64,000 bases of DNA, taken from assembly GCA_027484575.1 (NCBI GenBank), contig JAIXSQ010000007.1, forward strand, positions 372,001 through 436,000, written 5' to 3'. Numbering within the stretch: the stretch's first letter is position 1; each line of letters starts with the position of its first letter. Source of the stretch: Comamonadaceae bacterium. GTDB lineage: Bacteria > Pseudomonadota > Gammaproteobacteria > Burkholderiales > Burkholderiaceae_C. Below the pieces are notes generated by a model. That model saw nothing but the letters and a program-made list of their open reading frames with translations. It did no database searches and was not told the origin of the DNA. Both the position numbers and the translations under genes were made by a program. This document shows, one piece after another, positions 29,028 to 36,778 of this stretch.

Positions 29028-30050
29028 TCATTGCCTGGGAATCCTCGCCCGCTCGATCACCTCGGCCCAGCGGCGCACGTCGGCCTGCAGGTGGGCGGCC
29101 GCCTGCGCGGGCGTGCTGCCCTGCGGGTGCAGGCCCAGCTCCTCGAGCTTGCCGCGCACCTCGGGCCGGGCCAGCGCGGCCTGGATGTCGCGGTGCAGCC
29201 GCTCGACGGCGGCGGCGGGCGTGCGCGATGGCACGGCCAGTCCGTTCCACGAACTGGCGGCGAACTGCGCCAGCGCACCGCCGGACTCGCGCGCCGCCGG
29301 CACCTCGGGCAGCGTGGGCTCGCGCTGCGCGCCCAGCACGGCCAGCGGCCGCAGCGCGCGCGACGCGATCTGGCCGCGCAGGCCGCCCAGGATGTCGATG
29401 CCCACGTCGATCTCGCCGGCGCGCAGCGCGGTGACCACCGGTGGCGTGCCGTTGAACGGCACGACTTGGCCGTCGATGCCGGCCGTCAGCCGGAACAGCT
29501 CGGCCGCCAGGTGCTGGGTGGTGCCCACCTGCGGCGTGCCGATGTTGAGCTTGCCCGGGTTGGCGCGGGCCCAGGCCAGCAGCTCGGCCAGGGTGCGGAA
29601 GCGCCCGCCCTCGGCCGCGACGACCGCGAGGTTGAACGTGGCCAGCAAGGACACCGGCGCGAAGTCGCGCAGCGTGTCGAAGGGCAGCGCCTTGAACAGG
29701 GCGGCACTGACGGCGGTGCCGCTGGAGACCAGCAGCATCGTGTGGCCATCGGGCTCGGCCCGGGCCACCGCCTCGCCGGCCACCACGCCACCGGCACCGG
29801 GCCGGTTCTCGACCACCACCGGCTGGCCCAGGCTGGCCGCCAGCGCCTGGCCCACGGTGCGGGCCGTGATGTCGGCCGCGCCGCCGGGCGCGTTGGGCAC
29901 GACCAGCCGCAGCGGCCGCGCGGGGAAAGTGGCCTGCGCCCGGGCGGAGACGGCGGACAGCAGCAGCGACGGCGCCAGGGGCAGCACGGCGGCACCGGCC
30001 AGCAGGCGGCGCCGCGTGGCGCGGTGCGGTGGGCAGGGGCTGGGCGGCAT
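29028..30050 (-). CDS. Bug-family solute-binding protein
   Basis: A 340-residue periplasmic binding protein. The leader includes twin arginines (ATRRRLLAGAA) and ends near SARAQA. Family motifs are PNAPGGAADITAR, ENRPGAGGVVAGE and GTPQVGTTQHLAAE. The usual PYRG is replaced by VPFNGTPPVV, an uncommon change at the ligand loop, so its ligand may differ from those of the other Bug proteins here. It lies 11 bp after the LivF-family ATPase gene and 10 bp before the dehydrogenase gene, so it may be the last transport gene of the upstream Liv-type operon or the first of the next. Confidence 0.9.
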   Translation of the reverse strand: MPPSPCPPHRATRRRLLAGAAVLPLAPSLLLSAVSARAQATFPARPLRLVVPNAPGGAADITARTVGQALAASLGQPVVVENRPGAGGVVAGEAVARAEPDGHTMLLVSSGTAVSAALFKALPFDTLRDFAPVSLLATFNLAVVAAEGGRFRTLAELLAWARANPGKLNIGTPQVGTTQHLAAELFRLTAGIDGQVVPFNGTPPVVTALRAGEIDVGIDILGGLRGQIASRALRPLAVLGAQREPTLPEVPAARESGGALAQFAASSWNGLAVPSRTPAAAVERLHRDIQAALARPEVRGKLEELGLHPQGSTPAQAAAHLQADVRRWAEVIERARIPRQ

Positions 30051-30061
30051 GGCGGGCGAGC

Positions 30062-30766
30062 TTAGCGCGCCACGCCCAGCAGCCGGTCCAGCAGCGCGGG
30101 CTCGCGCCGCAGCGCCTGCGCCGTGGACGCATGCACCACGCTGCCGTGGTCCAGCACCACGGCCTGGTCGCTGATGGCCAGGATGGCCTGCGGATGCTGC
30201 TCGACGATGATGGCCGACAGGCCTTCCTCGCGGGTGATGCGGCGGATGGCCTTGAGCAGCTCGTCGACGATGATGGGCGCCAGGCCCTCCAGCGGCTCGT
30301 CCAGCAGCAGCAGGCGCGGGTTGAGCACCAGCGCGCGGCCCACGGCCAGCATCTGCTGCTCGCCTCCGGACAGCTGCGTGCCCAGGTTGCCCTTGCGCTC
30401 GGCCAGCCGCGGGAACAGGCCGTACACGCCCTCGGGTGTCCACTTGCCCGGCCGCGCGACGGCGGTGAGGTTCTCGTGCACCGTGAGCGACTTGAAGATG
30501 TTGCGCTCCTGCGGCACCCAGCCGATGCCGGCGGCGGCGCGCTGGTGCGGCGCCAGCGTGTGCAGCGGCTTGCCGGCCAGGGCCATGCGGCCGCCGTGCT
30601 GGCGCGTGACGCCGGCCAGGGTGTTGATCAGCGTGGTCTTGCCGGTGCCGTTGCGGCCCAGCAGGGCCAGCGTGGCGCCCTCGTCCAGCGCGAACGACAC
30701 GTCCTGCAGCACCACGGCCTCGCCGTAGCCGGCCGACAGCTGCTCGACCTTCAGCAGTTCAGCCAT
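30062..30766 (-). CDS. Branched-chain-amino-acid-type ABC transporter ATPase (LivF family)
   Basis: A 234-residue ABC ATPase. Walker A is GRNGTGKTT (about residues 37-45), the signature is LSGGEQQM, and Walker B is RLLLLDEPLEGLAP. LivF-type length and the RNIFKSLTVHENL segment fit the HAAT family. It overlaps the LivG-family gene by eight bases and is the last ABC component of the five-gene importer. Liv-type systems near aromatic catabolism often carry aromatic acids rather than amino acids; that is inference for this one. Confidence 0.94.
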   Translation of the reverse strand: MAELLKVEQLSAGYGEAVVLQDVSFALDEGATLALLGRNGTGKTTLINTLAGVTRQHGGRMALAGKPLHTLAPHQRAAAGIGWVPQERNIFKSLTVHENLTAVARPGKWTPEGVYGLFPRLAERKGNLGTQLSGGEQQMLAVGRALVLNPRLLLLDEPLEGLAPIIVDELLKAIRRITREEGLSAIIVEQHPQAILAISDQAVVLDHGSVVHASTAQALRREPALLDRLLGVAR

Positions 30767-31550
30767 GGGCGGCCTCCTCGTGCGCGTCGGGGTCGCCGTG
30801 GGTCTCGCCGTGGCCCAGGTAGACCTCCTTGACACGCGGGTCGTTGGCGATGGTGTCGGGGTCGCCCTCGGTGAGCACGGTGCCGTTGACCAGCACCGTC
30901 ATGCGGCGCGCGAAGCTGAAGACCAGGTCCATGTCGTGTTCGATCAGCAGCACCGACACGTCGGCCGGCAGCGCCGCCACGGTGCGCAGGATCTCGTCGC
31001 GCTCGCCGGCCGGCACGCCGGCGACGGGCTCGTCGAGCAGCAGCACGCGCGGCTCGCAGGCCAGCGCGATCGCGATCTCCAGCAGCCGGCGCTTGCCGTA
31101 GGCCAGGTGCTCGGTGGGCACGTCCATCACCTCGTCGAGGTGGAACTGCGCCAGCAGCTGCTCGCAGCGCGCCGCCACGGCCGCATCACGGCCCAGCGGC
31201 TGCCACCAGCGGCCGCCCTGGCCGCGCTGCTGCGACACCACCAGGGCCAGCGTCTGCAGCGGCGACATCGAGGCGAACAGCTGGTTGATCTGGAAGGTGC
31301 GCACCATGCCCCGGCGCACCCGCTGGTGCGGCGCGAGCGTGGTGACGTCCTGCCCTTCCAGCAGGATGCGGCCCTCGGTGGGGTCGAGCACGCCGGTCAG
31401 CAGGTTGACCAGCGTGGTCTTGCCGGCCCCGTTGGGGCCGATGAGGGCATGGCGGGCGCCGCGTTCCAGCCGCAGCGTGACGTTGCCGGTGGCGGTGATG
31501 CCGCCGAAGCGCTTGACCAGGCCTTCGGCCGCGAGCACGACATCGCTCAT
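30759..31550 (-). CDS. Branched-chain-amino-acid-type ABC transporter ATPase (LivG family)
   Basis: A 263-residue ABC ATPase with Walker A GPNGAGKTT and the LivG-typical FQINQLFASMSPLQT. Walker B is RVLLLDEPVAGVP. The signature region reads LAYGKRRLLEI in place of LSxGxQ, which is a known variation in this family. It pairs with the LivF-type ATPase encoded next. Overlap with the LivM-type gene is four bases (ATGA). Confidence 0.94.
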   Translation of the reverse strand: MSDVVLAAEGLVKRFGGITATGNVTLRLERGARHALIGPNGAGKTTLVNLLTGVLDPTEGRILLEGQDVTTLAPHQRVRRGMVRTFQINQLFASMSPLQTLALVVSQQRGQGGRWWQPLGRDAAVAARCEQLLAQFHLDEVMDVPTEHLAYGKRRLLEIAIALACEPRVLLLDEPVAGVPAGERDEILRTVAALPADVSVLLIEHDMDLVFSFARRMTVLVNGTVLTEGDPDTIANDPRVKEVYLGHGETHGDPDAHEEAAHG

Positions 31551-32539
31551 CGCGTGCCTCCGCGCTTGAACAGGGTCCAGGGCTTGAGCAGCCGGTCGCG
31601 GCCGACCAGCACCAGCACCACCAGGAACAGGCCGAGCCAGAAGGTCCAGTACTGCGGCGTGACGGCCGACAGCAGGTCCTTGGCGACGATGAACACCACC
31701 GAGCCCAGGATCCCGCCCCACAGCCAGCCGATGCCGCCGATCACGATCATCAGCAGCAGGTCGGCCGAGCGGTCGAAGGCGAACACGTCCAGCGAGGCGA
31801 AGCCGGTGGTCTGCGCCAGCAGCGCGCCCGCGGCGCCGGCCAGCGCGCCGCCGATGGTGTAGACCACCGCCAGCCGCTGCGCCACCGGGATGCCGATGGC
31901 CATGGCGCGCAGCCGGTTGTCGCGGATCGCCATCAGCGTGTGGCCGAAGGGCGAGCGCAGCAGGCGCCGCGCCAGCAGGAAGGCCACCAGCAGCACGGCC
32001 AGCGAGTAGTAGGCGGCGGTCTGGCCGGCCAGGTCGAACTCGAAGCGGCCGAGCAGCGGCGCCATCACCACGCCCTGCAGGCCGTCGGCGCCGCCGGTGA
32101 GCCAGTCGAGCTTGTTGGCCAGCTCGCCCAGGATCAGCGCCAGGCCCAGCGTGACCATCAGCCGCGTGAGGTCGGTGCCGCGCTGGATGGTCAGGCTGGC
32201 CACCGCACCCAGCACCGCCGCCGCGCCCATGCCGGCGGCCAGGCCCAGCAGCGGCTCGCTGCCCTGCAGGTGCTTGGCGAGCAGGGCCGCGGTGTAGGCG
32301 CCCAGGCCGAAGAAGGCCGCGTGGCCCAGCGAGACGATGCCGGTCACCCCCAGCAGCAGGTCCAGCGAGACCGCGAACAGCGCGGTGATCGCGATCTCGT
32401 TGATCAGGGCGGCGTGCCGCGGCAGCAGCACCGGCGCCGCGAAGGCCAGCAGCCACAGCAGCGGCTCCCAGGCGCGCCAGCGCGCAGCCTGCAGCAGCGA
32501 CAGCCGGGCGCGCGCGCCGTCGAGTCGGGGATCGCTCAT
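31547..32539 (-). CDS. Branched-chain-amino-acid-type ABC transporter permease (LivM family)
   Basis: A 330-residue inner-membrane permease with eight to ten hydrophobic segments. The family motif VTGIVSLGHAAFFGLGAYT is near residue 65 and the ATPase-coupling region GHTLMAIRDNRLRAMAIGI is near 205. It forms the membrane pore with the LivH-type permease. Its start overlaps the upstream stop by four bases. Confidence 0.94.
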   Translation of the reverse strand: MSDPRLDGARARLSLLQAARWRAWEPLLWLLAFAAPVLLPRHAALINEIAITALFAVSLDLLLGVTGIVSLGHAAFFGLGAYTAALLAKHLQGSEPLLGLAAGMGAAAVLGAVASLTIQRGTDLTRLMVTLGLALILGELANKLDWLTGGADGLQGVVMAPLLGRFEFDLAGQTAAYYSLAVLLVAFLLARRLLRSPFGHTLMAIRDNRLRAMAIGIPVAQRLAVVYTIGGALAGAAGALLAQTTGFASLDVFAFDRSADLLLMIVIGGIGWLWGGILGSVVFIVAKDLLSAVTPQYWTFWLGLFLVVLVLVGRDRLLKPWTLFKRGGTR

Positions 32540-33411
32540 GCCTTGCCTCCCTGCCGCACGAACAGGCCCTGCGGGCGCAGCACCAGGATGACGATCATGA
32601 GCGTGTAGACGACGAAGGCGCCCATCTTGGGGATGTAGTACTTGCCGGCCACGTCGGCGATGCCCAGCAGCAGCGCGGCCAGCAGCGGGCCGGTGATCGA
32701 GGAGGTGCCGCCGACGGCGACCACGATCAGGAAATAGAACATGTACTTCAGCGGGAAGGTGGGATCCAGGCCCAGCACCTCGGCGCCCAGCGCGCCGCCC
32801 AGTCCCGCCAGGCCGCAGCCGAAGGCGAAGGTGGACAGGAACACCATGTTGACGTTGATGCCCAGGCCGGCGGCCACGCGCTGGTCGTCGACCGAGGCGC
32901 GCAGGCGGCTGCCGAAGCGGGTGCGCGAGAGCACGAACTGCAGCAGCACCGTCAGCGCCAGGCAGACGGCCACGATGAACAGCCGGTAGTGGCCCATGCC
33001 CAGGGTCCAGGCGCCGCTGCCGATCTCGGTGCGGCCGCGCAGCCACTCGGGCAGCTGCACGATCTGCTGGGTCGAGCCCACCGCGTAGTCGACCGCGGCC
33101 ACCGCCATGAAGGTCAGGCCGATGGAGAACAGCACCTGGTCCAGGTGGGGACGGTGGTACAGCGGGCGGTACAGCGTGCGCTCGAGCACCGCGCCCAGCA
33201 GCGCCGGCAGCACGAAGGCGATCGGCAGGCAGGCCAGGAAGGGCACGCCGGCGCGCTGCATCAGCAGCACCGTGGCATAGCCGCCGGCCATGGCGAAGGC
33301 GCCGTGGGCCAGGTTGACGAAGTTCATCAGGCCCATGGTGACCGCCAGGCCCAGGGCGAGGATGAACAGCAGCATGCCGGAGGCGATGCCGTCGAAGAGG
33401 ATGGTGAGCAT
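32536..33411 (-). CDS. Branched-chain-amino-acid-type ABC transporter permease (LivH family)
   Basis: A 291-residue inner-membrane permease with about eight hydrophobic segments. GLMNFVNLAHGAFAMAGGY near residue 27 and the coupling loop RASVDDQRVAAGLGINVN are characteristic of LivH. It follows the binding-protein gene after a 103-bp gap that contains a stable hairpin, and it overlaps livM-type by four bases. Confidence 0.94.
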   Translation of the reverse strand: MLTILFDGIASGMLLFILALGLAVTMGLMNFVNLAHGAFAMAGGYATVLLMQRAGVPFLACLPIAFVLPALLGAVLERTLYRPLYHRPHLDQVLFSIGLTFMAVAAVDYAVGSTQQIVQLPEWLRGRTEIGSGAWTLGMGHYRLFIVAVCLALTVLLQFVLSRTRFGSRLRASVDDQRVAAGLGINVNMVFLSTFAFGCGLAGLGGALGAEVLGLDPTFPLKYMFYFLIVVAVGGTSSITGPLLAALLLGIADVAGKYYIPKMGAFVVYTLMIVILVLRPQGLFVRQGGKA

Positions 33412-33462
33412 GTCGGGTTCCGCGCGACGCCGCGGGACCGGACGTGCCGGGCCGCAGGCGTG

Positions 33463-33507
33463 CCCCCAGCAGGGGGGGAAGGCGCCGCGCAGCGGCGCTT
33501 CGGGGGG
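33463..33507 (-). terminator. Nested hairpin between binding-protein and permease genes (possible attenuator)
   Basis: GCGCCGC (33482-33488) and GCGGCGC (33492-33498) form a perfect stem with a GCA loop. CCCCC at 33463-33467 and GGGGGG at 33502-33507 can close an outer stem. It begins eight bases after the binding-protein stop codon. A hairpin here commonly lowers permease expression relative to the binding protein. Confidence 0.5.
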
Positions 33508-33514
33508 TTGCCGG

Positions 33515-34687
33515 TTACTTGGTCTTGCCGGGGTCCTTGACGTCCTTGAGCACGTCGAACTCGACGTTGTACAGCTGGCCGTCCTTGCGCTCGACCTTGC
33601 GCAGGTAGACGTTCTGCACGATGTCGCGGGTCTGCGCGTCGATGAACACCGGGCCGCGCGGGCTCTCGAAGATCTGGCCCTTCATGCCGTCCAGCAGCGC
33701 CTGGCCGCCGCCCTTGCCGCCGGTCTTCTTCAGCGACTCGTAGATCACGCGCATGCCGTCGTAGCCGCCCACGGCCATGAAGTTGGGCCGCAGGTTCTTG
33801 TTGGCCTTCTGGAAGGCCTCGACGAACTTCTTGTTGGCGGCCGAGGGATGCGCGGCCGAGTAGTGGTGCGAGGTGACCACGCCCAGGGCCACGTCGCCCA
33901 TGTCGGCGAGCTGGTCGTCGTCGGTCACGTCGCCGGTGGCGATCAGGCGGATGCCGGCCTTGTCCATGCCGCGCTCGCCGAACTGCTTCATCACGGCGGC
34001 GCCCGCGCCCGAGGGCACGAACACGAACAGCGCGTCGGGCTTGAGGTCGCGCACCTTCTGCAGGAACGGCGCGAAGTCGGGGCTGCGCAGCGGCACGCGC
34101 AGCTTGTCGGCCACCTTGCCGCCGTTGAACAGGAAGCGCTCGCTGAAGAAGCGCTCGGCGTCGATGCCCGGGCCGTAGTCGGACACCAGCGTCACGACGG
34201 ACTTGATGTTGTTCTTCGGCGCCCAGTCGGCCAGCGCCACCGACACCTGCGGCAGCGTGAAGCTGGTGCGCACGATCCAGGGCGAGGCCTCGGTGATGCT
34301 GGAAGTGGCCGCGGCCATCACCACCAGCGGCGTCCTGGACTGCGTGGCGATCGGCGCGACCGCCATGGCGCTGGGCGTGATGCCCATGCCGGCCAGCACG
34401 TCGACCTTGTCGTTGACCACCAGTTCCTGCGCCAGGCGGCGGGTCTGGTCGGGCACGCTGGCGTCGTCCTTGAGCACCAGCTCGACCTTGCGGCCGGCCA
34501 CCGTGTCGCCGTTCTGCGCGATCCACAGGCGGGCGGCGGCCTCGATCTGGCGGCCGGTGGTGGCCTGCTGGCCGGTCATGGGCAGGATCAGGCCGATCTT
34601 GAACGGGGCCTGCTGGGCGAAGGCGGCGCCACCGGCCGCCAGCAGGGCGGCGCAGGCGGCAGCCTGGATCAGCGTTCTCTTGTGCAT
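33515..34687 (-). CDS. ABC transporter substrate-binding protein, Liv-type (peripla_BP_6 family)
   Basis: A 390-residue periplasmic binding protein with a Sec signal (residues 1-24, ending GGAAFAQQ) and a type I two-lobe fold. The opening KIGLILPMTGQQATTGRQ and the VELVLKDDASVPDQTRRLAQ segment are typical of the Liv/aromatic-acid branch. It is the first gene of the importer operon, followed by the hairpin and LivHMGF-type genes. The position near pmd and van, and a shared promoter motif with pmd, point to an aromatic acid as ligand (inference). Confidence 0.93.
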   Translation of the reverse strand: MHKRTLIQAAACAALLAAGGAAFAQQAPFKIGLILPMTGQQATTGRQIEAAARLWIAQNGDTVAGRKVELVLKDDASVPDQTRRLAQELVVNDKVDVLAGMGITPSAMAVAPIATQSRTPLVVMAAATSSITEASPWIVRTSFTLPQVSVALADWAPKNNIKSVVTLVSDYGPGIDAERFFSERFLFNGGKVADKLRVPLRSPDFAPFLQKVRDLKPDALFVFVPSGAGAAVMKQFGERGMDKAGIRLIATGDVTDDDQLADMGDVALGVVTSHHYSAAHPSAANKKFVEAFQKANKNLRPNFMAVGGYDGMRVIYESLKKTGGKGGGQALLDGMKGQIFESPRGPVFIDAQTRDIVQNVYLRKVERKDGQLYNVEFDVLKDVKDPGKTK

Positions 34688-34789
34688 GGTCGTCGTCTCC
34701 TGGTGTGCACGGCCTGCGGCGCAGGCGGGCGGTAAGGGAAGGTCCCGGATTGTCGGCCGGGCCCCGGCACGGGCTAGCAGGGCCCGCCA

Positions 34790-34817
34790 CTATCAGCTAT
34801 GCGTTTTCGCGATGGCT
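34790..34817. promoter_or_regulatory. Candidate regulator site upstream of the Liv-type operon
   Basis: CTATCAGCTA (34790-34799), 12 bases, then ATGGCT. The pmd control region has the same pattern, CTATCAGCTA-N12-ATAGCT, at 22536-22563. It lies 103 bp before the binding-protein start, in the 160-bp gap that ends at the GntR stop codon. Confidence 0.42.
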
Positions 34818-34847
34818 CGACGGCCGATATCGAAATCTGCTGGGGTT

Positions 34848-35588
34848 TCAGGCGCGGCGACGGATCAGCCGCACGCCGGGCATGCGCTGGCCGTCGGCGC
34901 TGCGCACGGCCTCGCGCAGGTTGCGGCGGGCCAGCCGGGCGTGCTCGCGCATGATCGATTCGGCGCGGCTGCCCTCGCCGGCTTCGATGGCCTCGAGCAC
35001 CTGGCGGTGCTGGTCCTGGGCCACCACCAGCATGTCGCGCCCGGCGGCCGAGCCCGCCTGCACGCCGACGAAGCCCGAGGGCGAGGCGAAGGGCAGCCGC
35101 ATCACGCGCTCGAGCTCGCGCGCCAGCACCGGGCTGCCGGCCATCTCGGCCAGCAGCTGGTGGAAGCGGGCATTGAGCTGCACGTAGCCCTCGAAGGCCG
35201 CATCGTCCAGCGCCGGGCCGGCAAGGACGGCGTCGATGCCGTCGAGCACCTCGCGCGCCTCGGCCAGCAGCACCGCGGCGGCGCGCCGCTCGGCCGCCAT
35301 GCGGGCCGCCAGGCCCTCGATGGTGCCGCGCAGCTCGATCGCGTCGGCCACGTCGCGCTCGCTGAAGGTGCGCACCGCGTAGCCGCCGCCGGGCAACTCC
35401 TCGAGCAGGCCCTCCTGCGCCAGCCGCAGCAGCGCGGCCCGGATCGGCGTGCGCGAGACGCCCAGCCGCTCGACCAGCGCCAGTTCGGCGATCCGGCTGC
35501 CGCCGGGCAATTCGCCCGCGAGCACCAGCTCGCGCAGCCGCTGCTGGGCCTTGACGGCCTGGGTGGGGGAGGTGTCGTCGGTGGTCAT
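34848..35588 (-). CDS. vanR: GntR family (FCD) regulator, probable VanR
   Basis: A 246-residue GntR protein. The winged helix is at about residues 8-75 (RLGVSRTPIRAALLRLA) and the FCD effector domain follows, with the metal-type histidines in NARFHQLLAE and DQHRQVL. The ATG at 35588 is preferred over one 21 codons upstream because it leaves the divergent operator region free. It is divergent from vanAB, as VanR is in other proteobacteria, where it represses vanAB until vanillate binds. Its helix-turn-helix and context support that name; the effector is inferred. Confidence 0.85.
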   Translation of the reverse strand: MTTDDTSPTQAVKAQQRLRELVLAGELPGGSRIAELALVERLGVSRTPIRAALLRLAQEGLLEELPGGGYAVRTFSERDVADAIELRGTIEGLAARMAAERRAAAVLLAEAREVLDGIDAVLAGPALDDAAFEGYVQLNARFHQLLAEMAGSPVLARELERVMRLPFASPSGFVGVQAGSAAGRDMLVVAQDQHRQVLEAIEAGEGSRAESIMREHARLARRNLREAVRSADGQRMPGVRLIRRRA

Positions 35589-35590
35589 GG

Positions 35591-35608
35591 ATACAGGCGC
35601 GAGTGTAT
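35591..35608. promoter_or_regulatory. Inverted repeat near vanR start, candidate VanR operator 1
   Basis: ATACA (35591-35595), 8 bases, TGTAT (35604-35608), directly before the vanR start codon. The half site TGTAT recurs in the palindrome at 35674-35681. A repressor bound here would block vanR expression. Confidence 0.42.
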
Positions 35609-35662
35609 GGACACTGATCACGCCTGCTTTCTCAGGGTTTACCCGCGACATTCACCAACCGC

Positions 35663-35692
35663 TTGCGACGGGCTGTATACAACGCGTATCCT
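35663..35692 (+). promoter_or_regulatory. vanAB promoter with overlapping palindrome, candidate VanR operator 2
   Basis: TTGCGA (35663-35668), an 18-bp spacer and TATCCT (35687-35692) make a plausible sigma-70 promoter 40 bp before vanA. The perfect palindrome TGTATACA (35674-35681) lies inside the spacer, where bound VanR would block polymerase. Confidence 0.5.
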
Positions 35693-35731
35693 GCGCGCCG
35701 TTTCGCTGTCACACCTCCCCGGAGTCCCGCC

Positions 35732-36778
35732 ATGTTTCCCAAGAACGCCTGGTACGTCGCCTGCACGGCCGACGAGCTCGATGCGGTCAAGCCGCTGGGC
35801 CGCACCATCTGCAACGAGAAGATCGTGTTCTACCGGGCCGAGGGCGGCCGGGTGGCGGCGGTCGAGGACTGGTGCCCCCACCGCGGCGCGCCCCTGTCGC
35901 AGGGCAAGGTCTGCGACGGCCGGCTGGTCTGCGGCTACCACGGCCTGGTGATGGGTTGCGAGGGCAAGGCGGTGGCCATGCCCGGCCAGCGCGTGCAGGG
36001 CTTCCCGGGCGTGAAGGCCTACCCCGTGGTCGAGCGCCACGGCTTCGTGTGGGTCTGGCCGGGCGATGCCGCGCAGGCCGACCCGGCGACCATCCACCAC
36101 CTGCACTGGGCCGACGACCCGGCCTGGGCCTACGGCGGCGGGCTGTACCACATCGCCTGCGACTGGCGGCTCATGGTCGACAACCTGATGGACCTGACGC
36201 ACGAGACCTACGTGCACGCCAGCAGCATCGGCCAGAAGGAGATCGACGAGTCGCCGGTCACGACCAAGGTGGTGGGCCAGGAGGTGGTCACCAGCCGGTT
36301 CATGGAGAACGTGATGGCGCCGCCCTTCTGGCGCGCCAACCTGCGCGGCGCCGGCCTGGCCGACGACGTGCCGGTGGACCGCTGGCAGATCTGCCATTTC
36401 GTGCCGCCCAGCCACGTGATGATCGAGGTGGGCGTGGCGCATGCGGGCCACGGCGGCTATGACGCCCCCGCGGACAAGAAGGTGTCGAGCATCGTGGTGG
36501 ACTTCATCACGCCCGAGACCGAGACCACCATGTGGTACTTCTGGGGCATGGCCCGCAACTTCCGGCCCGACGACGCAGCGCTCACCGCGCAGATCCGCGA
36601 AGGCCAGGGTGCCGTGTTCGCCGAGGACACCGCGATGCTCGAGGCGCAGCAGCGCAACCTCTCGGCCCACCCCGGCCGCCGCCTGCTGATGCTGAACATC
36701 GACGCCGGCGGCGTGCAGGCCCGGCGCATCGTCGACAAGCTGGTCGCGCTCGAGCAGCCGCAGAAGCTGGCGGCCTGA
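35732..36778 (+). CDS. vanA: Vanillate O-demethylase, oxygenase (Rieske) component
   Basis: A 348-residue ring-hydroxylating-type oxygenase that removes the methyl group of vanillate as formaldehyde, giving protocatechuate. The Rieske cluster ligands are Cys48/His50 (WCPHRGAPLS) and Cys67/His70 (CGYHG). The mononuclear iron motif is MDLTHETYVHAS near residue 145. CGGAG lies before the ATG at 35732. It is the first gene after the vanR divergent promoter and overlaps vanB by one base. Confidence 0.96.
   Translation: MFPKNAWYVACTADELDAVKPLGRTICNEKIVFYRAEGGRVAAVEDWCPHRGAPLSQGKVCDGRLVCGYHGLVMGCEGKAVAMPGQRVQGFPGVKAYPVVERHGFVWVWPGDAAQADPATIHHLHWADDPAWAYGGGLYHIACDWRLMVDNLMDLTHETYVHASSIGQKEIDESPVTTKVVGQEVVTSRFMENVMAPPFWRANLRGAGLADDVPVDRWQICHFVPPSHVMIEVGVAHAGHGGYDAPADKKVSSIVVDFITPETETTMWYFWGMARNFRPDDAALTAQIREGQGAVFAEDTAMLEAQQRNLSAHPGRRLLMLNIDAGGVQARRIVDKLVALEQPQKLAA

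Noticed and set aside
30062..34687. Naming the importer a true leucine/valine transporter
   Set aside because: The components are Liv-type, but this family also carries aromatic acids, amides and urea. The genomic place and promoter motif argue against assuming branched-chain amino acids.
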